A stretch of 64,000 nt of DNA, from contig JAOEKQ010000004.1 of NCBI GenBank assembly GCA_028379895.1, positions 54,724 through 118,723 on the forward strand, given 5' to 3'. Source of the stretch: Burkholderiales bacterium (GTDB lineage Bacteria; Pseudomonadota; Gammaproteobacteria; Burkholderiales; Eutrophovitaceae). The notes beneath the pieces are model-generated. The model saw only the letters and a program-made list of their open reading frames with translations. It had not been told where the DNA came from and did no database searches. A program made the position numbers and the translations under genes. This document shows positions 40,145 through 49,982 of this stretch, one piece after another; positions within the stretch are counted from its first letter, which is position 1, and the number at the start of each line of letters is the position of its first letter.

Positions 40145-42118
40145 ATGACAAGCATGAATTTATATCTTCTGGCCGCACTATCTCCTCTCTTAGGCGCGGT
40201 ACTCGCTGGATTTTTTGGGAGACAGATCGGTCGTTCTGGTTCGCACTCTGTAACGATTCTAGGCGTCACTGTTTCTTTGGTTGCCTCATTAATAATCTTC
40301 AGAGACGTCTTAAATGGTCAGGTTTTCAATGGCGCCGTTTACACTTGGGCGTTGATTGGTGATGTAACTTTTGAAGTTGGATTTTTGATTGATCGTTTGT
40401 CCGCACTCATGATGATTGTCGTCACAAGCGTGTCATTGATGGTGCACATATACACGATCGGATATATGAAAGAAGATCTTGGTTATCAAAGGTTTTTCAG
40501 TTACATATCCTTATTTACATTTGCCATGCTCATTTTGGTTATGAGTAATAATTTCCTCCAATTATTTTTTGGTTGGGAGGCCGTTGGCCTAGTTTCGTAT
40601 TTACTTATCGGCTTTTGGTATAAAAAAGATTCTGCTATTTACGCAAACCTCAAGGCGTTTCTTGTTAACCGCGTGGGTGACTTCGGATTTCTTTTAGGCA
40701 TAGCATTGGTGCTGCATTACGCAGGAAGCCTCGATTATGTGGCTGTATTTGCTCAAAGTGAGAATTTAGCTACTCAACAAATCGAGTTGTTTAATGAAGT
40801 TGAATGGTCACTGGTTACGGTTATTTGTATTTGTTTGTTTGTTGGGGCGATGGGAAAATCGGCTCAATTTCCGCTGCATGTTTGGTTGCCTGATTCAATG
40901 GAAGGTCCAACTCCCATCTCCGCATTGATTCATGCGGCAACGATGGTTACAGCGGGCATATTCTTGGTCGCTAGAATGTCTCCATTGTTCGAGTACTCAG
41001 AGGCCGCGCTGTCTTTTGTTTTGATCATTGGATCCATCACCGCTCTTTTCATGGGTCTTCTTGGTTTAGTACAAAACGATATCAAACGGGTAGTCGCATA
41101 TTCAACATTGTCGCAGCTTGGATATATGACTGTCGCTTTAGGCGTGTCCGCATATTCTGCTGCGATGTTTCATTTGATGACGCATGCATTTTTTAAGGCC
41201 TTGCTCTTTCTCGCGGCAGGTTCTGTGATCATCGGGATGCATCACCAACAAGATATGCGATATATGGGCGGTCTAAGACGTAAAATGCCAATCACTTGGT
41301 TGGTGTCTTTAATTGGATCATTGGCATTAATTGGGTTCCCTTTCCTTTCAGGCTTTTATTCGAAAGATAGCATCATCGAGACGGTTCACCTGTCCACTAT
41401 TCCGGGCTCAGGGTTTGCTTATGCTGCAGTTCTGATTGGTGTCTTCATCACCGCGCTTTATAGTTTTCGGATGTATTTTTTGGTATTTGAGGGAGAGTAC
41501 CGAGGTGGTACCGCGAAGCGCAATCATACGGGGCACCAACACCATGAGCCACACGAGTCACCAATGGTTGTTTGGATGCCGTTAGTTGTTTTGGCGGTTC
41601 TTTCAGTCGTCAGTGGAGCAATCTCCATTGAGTCTATTCTCTTTGGAGGCTACTTTGATGGCGTTATATTTGTATTAAGTTCCCATGATGTTGTTGGGCA
41701 ATTCGGAGAGCATTTCCATGGCTGGTTAGCGATGGGATTGCACGGATTCCAGACTTTGCCCTTCTGGTTGGCACTTGCTGGAGTATTCGTAGCTTGGTTC
41801 ATTTTCTTATATTCTCCGAGGGCACGAGCAAGGCTTTCAGTGTTTGCGCCGATTACACGACTTCTTGAAGAAAAGTACTTTCTGGATAAATTAAATGAAT
41901 GGTGTTTTGCTTTGGGGTCAAGATCGCTGGGGGGGATACTGTGGAGATTCGGTGATCAGAAAATTATTGATGGTCTGTTAGTTAATGGATCGGCGAAGCT
42001 AGTGGGTAAGACGGGAATTTTACTTCGCCGCATGCAAACGGGTTTTGTATCTCATTACGCTTTTGTCATGATATTAGGAGCCTTTGCTCTAGTAACAATC
42101 TGGCATTTTGGAAAATAA
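40145..42118 (+). CDS. nuoL: NADH-quinone oxidoreductase subunit L
   Basis: Distal antiporter-like proton pump. 657 aa, many TM helices and the long lateral C-terminal helix. Conserved segments are FFGWEAVGLVSYLLIGFWY with its Glu, AMGKSAQFPLHVWLPDSMEGPTPISALIHAATMV with its Lys, and VAYSTLSQLGYM. A His-rich loop (HTGHQHHEPHESP) follows near residue 460. Confidence 0.97.
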   Translation: MTSMNLYLLAALSPLLGAVLAGFFGRQIGRSGSHSVTILGVTVSLVASLIIFRDVLNGQVFNGAVYTWALIGDVTFEVGFLIDRLSALMMIVVTSVSLMVHIYTIGYMKEDLGYQRFFSYISLFTFAMLILVMSNNFLQLFFGWEAVGLVSYLLIGFWYKKDSAIYANLKAFLVNRVGDFGFLLGIALVLHYAGSLDYVAVFAQSENLATQQIELFNEVEWSLVTVICICLFVGAMGKSAQFPLHVWLPDSMEGPTPISALIHAATMVTAGIFLVARMSPLFEYSEAALSFVLIIGSITALFMGLLGLVQNDIKRVVAYSTLSQLGYMTVALGVSAYSAAMFHLMTHAFFKALLFLAAGSVIIGMHHQQDMRYMGGLRRKMPITWLVSLIGSLALIGFPFLSGFYSKDSIIETVHLSTIPGSGFAYAAVLIGVFITALYSFRMYFLVFEGEYRGGTAKRNHTGHQHHEPHESPMVVWMPLVVLAVLSVVSGAISIESILFGGYFDGVIFVLSSHDVVGQFGEHFHGWLAMGLHGFQTLPFWLALAGVFVAWFIFLYSPRARARLSVFAPITRLLEEKYFLDKLNEWCFALGSRSLGGILWRFGDQKIIDGLLVNGSAKLVGKTGILLRRMQTGFVSHYAFVMILGAFALVTIWHFGK

Positions 42119-42127
42119 AAACAAAAC

Positions 42128-43615
42128 ATGCTGACTAACGTTATCGGTTCCCTATCTCTTATAGTATGGCTACCCATCGCTTTCGGTATCCTTGTGCTAG
42201 TTTTTGGTGGCGAGGGCCGAGAGCGTATTTCCAAGTGGCTATCTCTTTTGGGTGCTGTCCTTGGGGCGTTAGTTGTCATTCCATTGTGGTTGCAGTTCGA
42301 TCGTTCGGAAGTAGCATTTCAATTTGTCGAGTTTTCGCCTTGGGTCGATACATTTAACATCAACTATCATCTCGGTATAGATGGAATATCACTGATTCTG
42401 ATTCTACTGAATGTGGTAACTACAATATTTGTTGTCGTTGCTGGTTGGGAAGTCATTACAAAGAGAGTGTCTCACTATCATGCCGCATTCTTAATTCTTT
42501 CTGGCATGATCAATGGGGTTTTTTGTTCGCTCGATGCAATGCTGTTCTATGTCTTTTTTGAGGCAACCCTCATCCCAATGTTTCTTATCATCGGTGTGTG
42601 GGGTGGGCCTAATCGCGTATACGCAGCGGTCAAATTTTTTCTGTACACGCTTGCGGGATCACTGTTAACGCTGGTGGCGCTTATTTACCTCTACAGACTC
42701 AGTGGAGGTAGTTTCTCAATTTCAGACTTTTATGCAACTTCGATTCCAGAAAGTGCGCAAGTAATGATATTTCTTGCGCTCTTCGCGGCTTTTGCGGTCA
42801 AGATACCGATGTGGCCAGTTCATACTTGGTTACCAGATGCGCACGTTGAAGCGCCTACTGGAGGGTCCGTTGTGCTCGCGGCTGTAATGTTAAAGCTCGG
42901 AGGTTATGGGTTTTTGCGGCTTTCGCTTCCTATTGTGCCGGACGCCGCGCAGCAATTAGCCCCATTTGTGATCGCACTATCTTTGATCGCAATCGTATAC
43001 ATTGGCTTTGTGGCACTCATTCAAAAAGATATGAAAAAGCTTATTGCCTATTCGTCTATTTCCCATATGGGATTTGTCACCCTCGGCATCTTCATATTTA
43101 ATGCCGAAGGGATGCAAGGCGCGATTATCCAAATGGTGTCTCACGGATTCATTTCTGCGGCTTTATTTCTTTGTGTCGGGGTCTTATACGATCGGTTGCA
43201 CTCAAGAGAGATATCAGACTACGGTGGGGTCGTTAATTCCATGCCTATTTTTGCAGCGCTCTTTTTAGTTTTTGCGATGGCGAACGCTGGGCTGCCTGGA
43301 ACCAGTGGGTTCGTCGGCGAATTTCTTGTCATTATGGGGGCGATGGCCAGTAATTTTTGGTTTGCATTCGCTGCGGCAATGACCCTTATACTGGGGGCTG
43401 CGTACACACTTTGGATGTATAAGAGGGTGGTCTTTGGGGATGTTGGAAGTGAACAAGTAGCGGGATTGAAGGATGTTAATGCTCGTGAGTTTACTATGCT
43501 GCTCGTTTTAGCGTTAGTGGTTATCGGGGTAGGGCTGTATCCCAAGCCGTTTACAGATGTGATCGGCGTGTCGGTGTCTACAATTTTAGAGCTTGCTTCA
43601 GTAACTAAGTACTGA
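42128..43615 (+). CDS. nuoM: NADH-quinone oxidoreductase subunit M
   Basis: Antiporter-like proton pump (ND4). 495 aa. FYVFFEATLIPMFLIIGVWGG carries the conserved TM5 Glu. FAVKIPMWPVHTWLPDAHVEAPTGGSVVLA and AYSSISHMGFVTLGIF are the central pump segments. It lies 9 nt after nuoL. Confidence 0.97.
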   Translation: MLTNVIGSLSLIVWLPIAFGILVLVFGGEGRERISKWLSLLGAVLGALVVIPLWLQFDRSEVAFQFVEFSPWVDTFNINYHLGIDGISLILILLNVVTTIFVVVAGWEVITKRVSHYHAAFLILSGMINGVFCSLDAMLFYVFFEATLIPMFLIIGVWGGPNRVYAAVKFFLYTLAGSLLTLVALIYLYRLSGGSFSISDFYATSIPESAQVMIFLALFAAFAVKIPMWPVHTWLPDAHVEAPTGGSVVLAAVMLKLGGYGFLRLSLPIVPDAAQQLAPFVIALSLIAIVYIGFVALIQKDMKKLIAYSSISHMGFVTLGIFIFNAEGMQGAIIQMVSHGFISAALFLCVGVLYDRLHSREISDYGGVVNSMPIFAALFLVFAMANAGLPGTSGFVGEFLVIMGAMASNFWFAFAAAMTLILGAAYTLWMYKRVVFGDVGSEQVAGLKDVNAREFTMLLVLALVVIGVGLYPKPFTDVIGVSVSTILELASVTKY

Positions 43616-43651
43616 GGCAGTAGTCGAGTTTAAAAGATATATACGTCATAC

Positions 43652-45112
43652 ATGGACTTTCAATTATTAGATTTATATACGCTTGCACCCGAAATTTTTC
43701 TGCTCATGGGGGTGAGCGTTATTCTATTACTCGACTTATTTATAAGTGAGAAGAGGCGTAACGTTACGTTTTTCTTGTCTTTGATAGTTCTAATTATTAC
43801 GAGTATCTTGCCGTGGCTATTTTATGACGCGGAGCCACGTGTGATTATGAATGGATTGATTGTCTCGGACGCCCTTGGTGCGGCTTTGAAATCATTTCTA
43901 TGCGTACTCATTGCAGTTGGTCTTGTTTACTCAAAAAATTATTTGTTACCGCGTGGGCTTCATCGAGGTGAGTATTTTTCCCTGACATTATTTGCGGCAT
44001 TAGGAATGATGGTGATGATCTCATCTAATCATTTCTTAAGTCTATACCTGGGTCTTGAACTTTTAAGTTTAAGCTTGTATGCAATGGTGGCGCTTCAGCG
44101 TGATTCCGGACGCAGTTCTGAGGCGGCCATCAAGTATTTTATATTAGGGGCCATAGCCTCCGGTATGTTGCTCTACGGTATGTCGATGATTTATGGTGCG
44201 ACTGGAAATTTAAATATTGAGGCGATTGTATTTGCGATTCTCACAGGCGATGCCGACTCTACCTTGCTTCGTCTTGGGGTGGTCTTCCTAATTGTTGGGA
44301 TTGGATTTAAGCTCGGGGCTGTGCCATTTCATATGTGGGTGCCCGATGTTTATCAAGGCTCGCCGACTTCAGTGACGTTGTTGATCGGAACAGCACCAAA
44401 AATTGCCGCTTTCGCTTTTGTGTTGCGTTTGCTTGCCGAGGCTTTAGGGCATCCATCCCTACACCAGGATTGGAGTCAGATGCTCACAGTTCTCGCAGTC
44501 GCATCCTTGGTGATTGGTAACGTTGTGGCTATTGCACAAACAAATTTTAAACGCATGTTGGCTTATTCAACAATAGCTCATATGGGATTTTTGCTCGTTG
44601 GGTTTATGACGGGGTCTATAACCGGCTATAGCGCTTCATTATTTTACGTATTGACGTATGTTCTGATGGCGTTAGGTGGATTTGGAGTAATCTTGTTGTT
44701 AGCTAGAGATGGTTTTGAGGCTGAGGAGTTGAGTGACTTGAGTGGCTTGAGTCAAAGTAACCCTTGGTGTGCGTTCCTCTTAATGATTATTTTATTTTCT
44801 ATGGCAGGAATTCCGCCTACAGTAGGCTTTTGGGCGAAGTTATTTGTAATTCAAGCGATTGTAGATTTAGGTTATGTGGGACTGGCTGTACTTGCTGTTA
44901 TGGCATCTCTAGTAGGGGCATTTTATTACCTGAGGGTTGTTAAAATCATGTATTTCGACGCGAATGAGTCGTCGGATGCCACGGTGACTTATCGGACTGG
45001 GTTGGCTATTTTTGGTGTGAATGGTCTGTTGTTGCTTGGTTTGGGGTTGTTTCCTGGGTGGCTGCTCTCTCTTTGCGAATCACTCATTGAGAGTTCGGTC
45101 AGAACTTTTTGA
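43652..45112 (+). CDS. nuoN: NADH-quinone oxidoreductase subunit N
   Basis: Antiporter-like subunit (ND2) closest to the hydrophilic arm. 486 aa. LGLELLSLSLYAMVA, FKLGAVPFHMWVPDVYQGSPTSVT and LAYSTIAHMGFLLVGF are the conserved segments. It closes the nuo operon. A Nudix hydrolase gene begins 3 nt after its stop. Confidence 0.97.
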   Translation: MDFQLLDLYTLAPEIFLLMGVSVILLLDLFISEKRRNVTFFLSLIVLIITSILPWLFYDAEPRVIMNGLIVSDALGAALKSFLCVLIAVGLVYSKNYLLPRGLHRGEYFSLTLFAALGMMVMISSNHFLSLYLGLELLSLSLYAMVALQRDSGRSSEAAIKYFILGAIASGMLLYGMSMIYGATGNLNIEAIVFAILTGDADSTLLRLGVVFLIVGIGFKLGAVPFHMWVPDVYQGSPTSVTLLIGTAPKIAAFAFVLRLLAEALGHPSLHQDWSQMLTVLAVASLVIGNVVAIAQTNFKRMLAYSTIAHMGFLLVGFMTGSITGYSASLFYVLTYVLMALGGFGVILLLARDGFEAEELSDLSGLSQSNPWCAFLLMIILFSMAGIPPTVGFWAKLFVIQAIVDLGYVGLAVLAVMASLVGAFYYLRVVKIMYFDANESSDATVTYRTGLAIFGVNGLLLLGLGLFPGWLLSLCESLIESSVRTF

Positions 45113-45115
45113 TCA

Positions 45116-45664
45116 ATGAACCAAGACTTTACTGAAAAACAGCTTAATTCTCGTTTAGTTTATAGCGGAAAGATGCTTCAAGTCCGTGAAGACGCGGTGA
45201 GTCTACCCAGCGGCGACGAGGCGACTCGAGAGTACGTGGTTCACCCTGGGGCATCAGTGATTGTCCCTCTGTTCGAAGATGGAACTGTGCTAATTGAAAG
45301 GCAGTTTCGCTACCCTGTGAAAGAGCATATGCTTGAACTTCCCGCCGGAAAAATCGATCGAGATGAAGACCCGGAAATTGCGGCACGCAGAGAACTGCTA
45401 GAGGAAACAGGTTACAAAGCTGCCCGCTGGGATTTTATTGGTAGCCTAATGCCGTGTATTGGTTACTCTGATGAGTTGGTACACGCATACTTAGCTCGCG
45501 ACTTGACCTTTTGTAAGCAGCAATTAGATGACGAAGAGTTTTTGGAGACTGCGAAAGTGTCCATGGGAGTTCTGTTAGAACAGAGCCTTAATGCGCAGAT
45601 ACAGGACGCAAAAACGATTATCGCGTTGTTATGGGCCGAGCAGTTTCTTAAAAAATCCGTTTAG
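45116..45664 (+). CDS. Nudix hydrolase, ADP-ribose pyrophosphatase type
   Basis: A 182-residue Nudix protein, most like the NudF/ADP-sugar pyrophosphatase group, which cleaves ADP-ribose to AMP and ribose-5-P. The full Nudix box G-x5-E-x7-REL-x-EE-x-GY is present (GKIDRDEDPEIAARRELLEETGY), preceded by LIERQFRYPVKEHMLELPAGK as in NudF. It starts 3 nt after nuoN and so appears to be the last gene of the nuo transcript. A role in recycling products of NAD turnover would fit, but that is inference. Confidence 0.88.
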   Translation: MNQDFTEKQLNSRLVYSGKMLQVREDAVSLPSGDEATREYVVHPGASVIVPLFEDGTVLIERQFRYPVKEHMLELPAGKIDRDEDPEIAARRELLEETGYKAARWDFIGSLMPCIGYSDELVHAYLARDLTFCKQQLDDEEFLETAKVSMGVLLEQSLNAQIQDAKTIIALLWAEQFLKKSV

Positions 45665-45676
45665 AAGTTACAAACT

Positions 45677-45701
45677 AAGTCCTAGGAATGTCTTGGGACT
45701 T
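45677..45701 (+). terminator. Stem-loop between the Nudix gene and htpG
   Basis: AAGTCCTAGGA and TCTTGGGACTT pair over 11 bp (two G-U) around an ATG loop. There is no T run. The 3' arm overlaps the sigma-32 -35 of htpG by three bases. It may end the nuo transcript weakly or influence htpG. Confidence 0.4.
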
Positions 45702-45726
45702 GAAATCTCCATTGTTGCCCCCATCT
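45699..45726 (+). promoter_or_regulatory. Sigma-32 promoter of htpG
   Basis: CTTGAAA (45699-45705), a 13-nt spacer and CCCCATCT (45719-45726) form a perfect match to the heat-shock sigma factor consensus, 47 nt upstream of htpG. Confidence 0.88.
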
Positions 45727-45772
45727 CGTTGATCAATAACGTAATTAATTTACTTTAATGGAGTGATATGTA

Positions 45773-47674
45773 ATGTCGGATTCTGTTTCTAAAGAGACTC
45801 TCGGTTTTCAAACTGAGGTCAGTCAGCTGCTAAAACTAATGATTCACTCCTTATATTCCAATAAGGAAATCTTTTTGAGGGAGCTCATTTCAAATGCGTC
45901 TGATGCGTGCGATAAGCTTCGCTTTGAATCATTAACAGATGCTTCGCTTATGGGCGATGAAGGGGATCTAAAAATAGACATTTCTGTCGATCGAGATAAA
46001 CGAACGGTTTCCATTTCAGACAACGGAATTGGGATGTCTCGTGACGAAGTGATTCAGAATATTGGGACGATTGCCAAATCTGGAACGAAAGAGTTTTTTA
46101 ATAAACTCACTGGGGACCAAGCACAAGATGCAACATTAATTGGGCAATTCGGAGTGGGATTTTATTCATCATTTATCGTAGCGGATAAAGTGACACTAAT
46201 CTCACGGCGGGCTGGATTGTCGGAGTCGGAAGCGGTTTGTTGGGAGTCTGTGGGAGAGGGTGATTTTACGGTGGAAACTGTGTCCAAGACTAGCCGTGGT
46301 ACGCAAATCATTCTTCATTTGAGATCGGATGAGGATGATTTGCTAGAAGGGTACCGTCTCAAAGCCATTGCGCAACGCTACTCAGACCACATTAATCTCC
46401 CCATCTTTATGCCGAAAGAAGAGTGGGATGAGAAAGCAAGCAAATATGTTCTTCAAGACGAGTCTGATCAAATCAATCAGGCCTCAGCAATATGGGCGCG
46501 TCCAAAGAACGAAGTTACAGATGAACAATATCAGGATTTTTACAAGCACATTTCCCATGATACGGAGAAGCCCTTAGCTTGGGCTCATGCGCGAGTAGAG
46601 GGTAAAAGCGAATATACCCAATTACTGTATGTTCCGAGCAAGGCGCCTTACGACCTATGGAATAGGGAGCATAAGCGTGGACTGAAGTTATATGTTCGTC
46701 GGGTATTTATTATGGAAGATGCAGAACAACTGCTGCCAGGCTACCTTCGGTTTGTTAAAGGTGTTGTTGACTCTTCAGATCTACCGTTAAACGTTTCGAG
46801 AGAGATATTACAGGAATCGAAAGATGTAGAGGCGATTCGTAAGGGATGTGTTAATCGAGCGTTAGGCATGATTGAGGACCTGGCCGAAAACCAACAGGAA
46901 AAGTTTACGGGTTTTTGGAATGAGTTTGGTTCTGTGCTGAAGGAGGGAGTCGGAGAGGATTGGAGTAACAAAGAGCGCATTGCGAAATTACTACGCTTCT
47001 CAAGTACCGCAGACAGTAGCGCTAATCAAGTTGTGGCTCTAAACGACTATGTTTCGCGAATGAAAGAGGGGCAGGATAAGATTTACTACATAACTGCCGA
47101 GACTCATGCTGCAGCGAAATCAAGTCCTCATCTTGAAATCTTTAAGAAAAAAGATATTGAAGTTCTTTTGCTTTCTGATCGCGTGGATGAGTGGGCCGTA
47201 TCCAATCTTCAGGAGTTCGACGGAAAGAAACTTGTTTCCGTTGCCAAAGGCTCGCTTGATTTGGGCTCAATTGATAATTCTGCCGAAAGTAAGACAGATG
47301 AGGATAGCCCAGAAAGTAGCGAATTAATTAACCGAGTTAAGGAATCACTAACAGGAAGAGTAAAGGATGTGCGTGTTTCAAGTCGCCTCGTTGACTCTCC
47401 ATCGTGTTTGGTGTCAGATGAAGATGAGATGAGTATGAACTTATCGAGAATGCTAAAGGCGGCAGGACAGGACGTGCCCGCAGTTGAGCCAATACTAGAG
47501 ATTAACGTCAATCATCCTATCGTCAAGAAAATGGCGAACGAACAAGACCAAGAGCGCTTTTCAGACTGGAGCTCAATCGTCTTGGATCAAGCTATGTTAG
47601 CTGATGGTGGAACATTGGAGGATCCCGCGACGTTTGTGGCCAAATTAAATAACTTGATCCTAGATTTATCGTAA
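45773..47674 (+). CDS. htpG: Chaperone HtpG (Hsp90)
   Basis: Bacterial Hsp90. 633 aa. The GHKL ATPase domain opens with [43 protein letters not shown] sequence. It includes DNGIGM and [11 protein letters not shown], which bind ATP. The middle domain has the catalytic Arg region [13 protein letters not shown]. The C-terminal dimerisation domain ends [15 protein letters not shown]. It is transcribed from a consensus sigma-32 promoter, consistent with heat induction. Confidence 0.98.
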   Translation: MSDSVSKETLGFQTEVSQLLKLMIHSLYSNKEIFLRELISNASDACDKLRFESLTDASLMGDEGDLKIDISVDRDKRTVSISDNGIGMSRDEVIQNIGTIAKSGTKEFFNKLTGDQAQDATLIGQFGVGFYSSFIVADKVTLISRRAGLSESEAVCWESVGEGDFTVETVSKTSRGTQIILHLRSDEDDLLEGYRLKAIAQRYSDHINLPIFMPKEEWDEKASKYVLQDESDQINQASAIWARPKNEVTDEQYQDFYKHISHDTEKPLAWAHARVEGKSEYTQLLYVPSKAPYDLWNREHKRGLKLYVRRVFIMEDAEQLLPGYLRFVKGVVDSSDLPLNVSREILQESKDVEAIRKGCVNRALGMIEDLAENQQEKFTGFWNEFGSVLKEGVGEDWSNKERIAKLLRFSSTADSSANQVVALNDYVSRMKEGQDKIYYITAETHAAAKSSPHLEIFKKKDIEVLLLSDRVDEWAVSNLQEFDGKKLVSVAKGSLDLGSIDNSAESKTDEDSPESSELINRVKESLTGRVKDVRVSSRLVDSPSCLVSDEDEMSMNLSRMLKAAGQDVPAVEPILEINVNHPIVKKMANEQDQERFSDWSSIVLDQAMLADGGTLEDPATFVAKLNNLILDLS

Positions 47675-47776
47675 AAGACTTGATTCTGAGGTTGGCTAGG
47701 GATACATTCGGGCGGCTAGAGTAAGTATCTAACCCTTCGTAAACGGTCCTGTTTGCGTTGTTGCTAAGGGGTCGCG

Positions 47777-48307
47777 ATGATAAGTGCACTTCCTAACGCC
47801 ATTACTCTGGGACGGTTGCTGTCCGTCCCCTTGTTGACAATTTTATTGTCTAGTCACGATTATAAGCCGGCGTTTTGGTTCTTTCTAGGTTTAGGTTTAT
47901 CGGATGGTCTTGATGGCTATATTGCGCGCCGATTTAATGCCATTACTCAAGTCGGAACGCTACTCGACCCTGTAGCAGATAAGCTTTTGGTCATTACGTC
48001 CGCGTCTATGCTTGCATGGGATGGTCTACTACCTATGTGGGTCGGAGTGCCACTAGTATTAAGGGACGTTGCCATGTTGAGCGCTGGGTTGCTCGACACC
48101 AATTTAAGGAAAAGCCCTGTTACACCTAATCTGTTAGGGAAATCACACGCAGCGCTTGCCTTTTTAGTTATTGGTGTCGCTATAGGGCAGGCTGCCGATT
48201 TTTTTTATAGCGAATGGTTATCCCAAGTAATTTGGCCGGTTTTACTAGCGACTTTGTGTGGTACTAGTATCGTATATTACTTGGAGTGGCGCCGTATTTA
48301 TACATAG
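47777..48307 (+). CDS. CDP-alcohol phosphatidyltransferase family protein
   Basis: Integral membrane enzyme of the family that transfers a phosphatidyl group from CDP-diacylglycerol to an alcohol. The 176 residues include the catalytic signature D-G-x2-A-R-x8-G-x3-D-x3-D, at D46, G47, A50, R51, G60, D64 and D68. About five TM helices follow. It could be phosphatidylglycerophosphate synthase or a cardiolipin-synthase-like paralogue. Sequence alone does not settle the acceptor, so I give no symbol. It stands alone, convergent with the crotonase gene. Confidence 0.85.
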   Translation: MISALPNAITLGRLLSVPLLTILLSSHDYKPAFWFFLGLGLSDGLDGYIARRFNAITQVGTLLDPVADKLLVITSASMLAWDGLLPMWVGVPLVLRDVAMLSAGLLDTNLRKSPVTPNLLGKSHAALAFLVIGVAIGQAADFFYSEWLSQVIWPVLLATLCGTSIVYYLEWRRIYT

Positions 48308-48319
48308 AGAACGGTCTCA

Positions 48320-49129
48320 TCAGACGTGTTTCCATTTTGCCGAACGCTTTTCAATGAAGGCGTCTATTCCCTCCCCAGCATCAAATGCCATCATGTTGCA
48401 GGCCATAGTTTCTGCTGCAAATTTATATGCGTCATCAACGCCCATTTCCATCTGTCGGTACAGCATTCTCTTGCCGGTTGCGACGGCAATAGCCGATTTG
48501 CGAATGATTGATTCCGCCATCTGAAGTACCGCCTCGTCTAAATTTTCTGCAGCCACAGACTTATTGATTAAGCCGAGTGACTCAGCTGTCTCCGCATCAA
48601 TGAATTCGCCGGTGAATAGAAGTTCTGCTGCTTTTTTCCGATGAATATTTCGCGAGACAGCAACAGCAGGTGTGGAGCAAAACAAGCCGTAGTTGATTCC
48701 AGAGGTCGCGAACCGCGCTGTGTCTGATGCGATAGCGAGATCGCAGGTTCCGACGAGCTGGCAGCCAGCCGCAGTTGCAATACCATGTACTTTAGCAATT
48801 ACCGGTTGTGGAATCCGCATAACACTCAGCATGAATTTACTACAGGTATTGAACAATGAATCGTAATACTCTCTAGATGGGTTCGCACGCATTTGTTTTA
48901 GGTCGTGCCCGGCACAAAACGCCGCGCCGCTTCCTTCAAGGACCACCACGCGCACCTTTGAATCATTGCTGATTTCATCCAACTCATTTTGTAGCGCTGC
49001 CAATAGTTCTTCTGAAAGCGCGTTGTAAGCATCAGGACGATTGAGTGTGAGAGTGACGATGCCATCATTGTCTTTTCTCAGCAGTACTTCATCTTCAACG
49101 ATGAGTTTTGCTTTATTTTTTGAACTCAT
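48320..49129 (-). CDS. Enoyl-CoA hydratase/isomerase family protein, canonical catalytic Glu residues missing
   Basis: A 269-residue crotonase-fold protein, closest in pattern to the ECHDC3-like subgroup. CoA-site motif FCAGHDLKQM is at 72-80 and the oxyanion-hole region is HGIATAAGCQLVGTCDLAIASD. The two glutamates of classical hydratase (rat Glu144 and Glu164) are replaced by Gln124 and Gly144, so ordinary enoyl-CoA hydration is unlikely. Substrate and reaction are unknown. It is convergent with the phosphatidyltransferase and divergent from the DUF599 gene. Confidence 0.85.
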   Translation of the reverse strand: MSSKNKAKLIVEDEVLLRKDNDGIVTLTLNRPDAYNALSEELLAALQNELDEISNDSKVRVVVLEGSGAAFCAGHDLKQMRANPSREYYDSLFNTCSKFMLSVMRIPQPVIAKVHGIATAAGCQLVGTCDLAIASDTARFATSGINYGLFCSTPAVAVSRNIHRKKAAELLFTGEFIDAETAESLGLINKSVAAENLDEAVLQMAESIIRKSAIAVATGKRMLYRQMEMGVDDAYKFAAETMACNMMAFDAGEGIDAFIEKRSAKWKHV

Positions 49130-49251
49130 ACTGACCCTCTCCTAACCTATTTCTTTAGCGTAGTATAGCGCTAATATAAATACGTATTTTAATTTTATAA
49201 ATTCGTCGAAACCAGGAATTAGACAGACACAATCACGCACGGGGACTATTT

Positions 49252-49950
49252 ATGACAATTGGTAGCCTTTCATTTACTGTCGTTGATTACTTGGCAATAG
49301 CAATATTTTATCTTGGGTGGGTGGGTTACGCTAAATTTGCCCGACGAGCTGCTAACAATGGGATGCCGAGCTTGATGAGCGTTATGGTGCGTTATCGAGA
49401 GGATTGGTGGCGTGGCACTATTCGGAGAGACCTTAAGATTGTCGATGCAAATATCATTCTTACGTTATCAAACGGTGCCACATTCTTTGCGTCAACGACT
49501 ATCCTCATATTGGGAGCACTATTAGCTCTTCTAGGCACTACTGATCGAGCCATTGAAATACTCGCTGATTTGCCCTTTGCAGTCAAAAACGACATGTTTG
49601 CATGGGATTGTAAAATCGTCCTTCTTCTTGTGATTTTTATTTATGCATTTTTTAAATTTACTTGGTCTTTGAGGCAACATTTTTTCTGTTCAGTAATGGT
49701 GGGAGCGGCGCCGGACACGGATGTATCTAGTCAAGAGCGAGAAGAATTTGTACAACGTGGAGCGCGGATGGCAAGCACTGCTTCAAATACTTTTAATGAT
49801 GGATTAAGAGCTTATTACTTTGGTTTATCGGTATTACCTTGGTTTCTCAATTCGTGGTTGTTCATAGTCTCAACGGTTGTAGTGATAGGGATTTTGTATC
49901 ACAGAGAATTTAAGTCTGATGCACTTAAAGCAATGCTAGGTAATAGTTGA
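49252..49950 (+). CDS. DUF599 family membrane protein
   Basis: A 232-residue membrane protein of unknown function. About four hydrophobic helices lie near residues 8-25, 80-95, 122-140 and 195-213. The stretch DANIILTLSNGATFFASTTILILGALLALLG is the conserved DUF599 core. The arginine-rich loop RYREDWWRGTIRRD follows the first helix. Its 3' end converges with the AcpH-like gene across a small hairpin (49957-49975). No functional inference from context. Confidence 0.75.
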   Translation: MTIGSLSFTVVDYLAIAIFYLGWVGYAKFARRAANNGMPSLMSVMVRYREDWWRGTIRRDLKIVDANIILTLSNGATFFASTTILILGALLALLGTTDRAIEILADLPFAVKNDMFAWDCKIVLLLVIFIYAFFKFTWSLRQHFFCSVMVGAAPDTDVSSQEREEFVQRGARMASTASNTFNDGLRAYYFGLSVLPWFLNSWLFIVSTVVVIGILYHREFKSDALKAMLGNS

Positions 49951-49956
49951 GCGGTA

Positions 49957-49975
49957 ATTCCTTTTTAGTAGGAAT
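49957..49975. terminator. Small hairpin between convergent genes
   Basis: ATTCCT and AGGAAT arms around a 7-nt loop lie between the stops of the DUF599 and AcpH-like genes. The stem is short and the T run is only within the loop, so this is a weak bidirectional terminator candidate. Confidence 0.35.
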
Positions 49976-49982
49976 GATGAGC

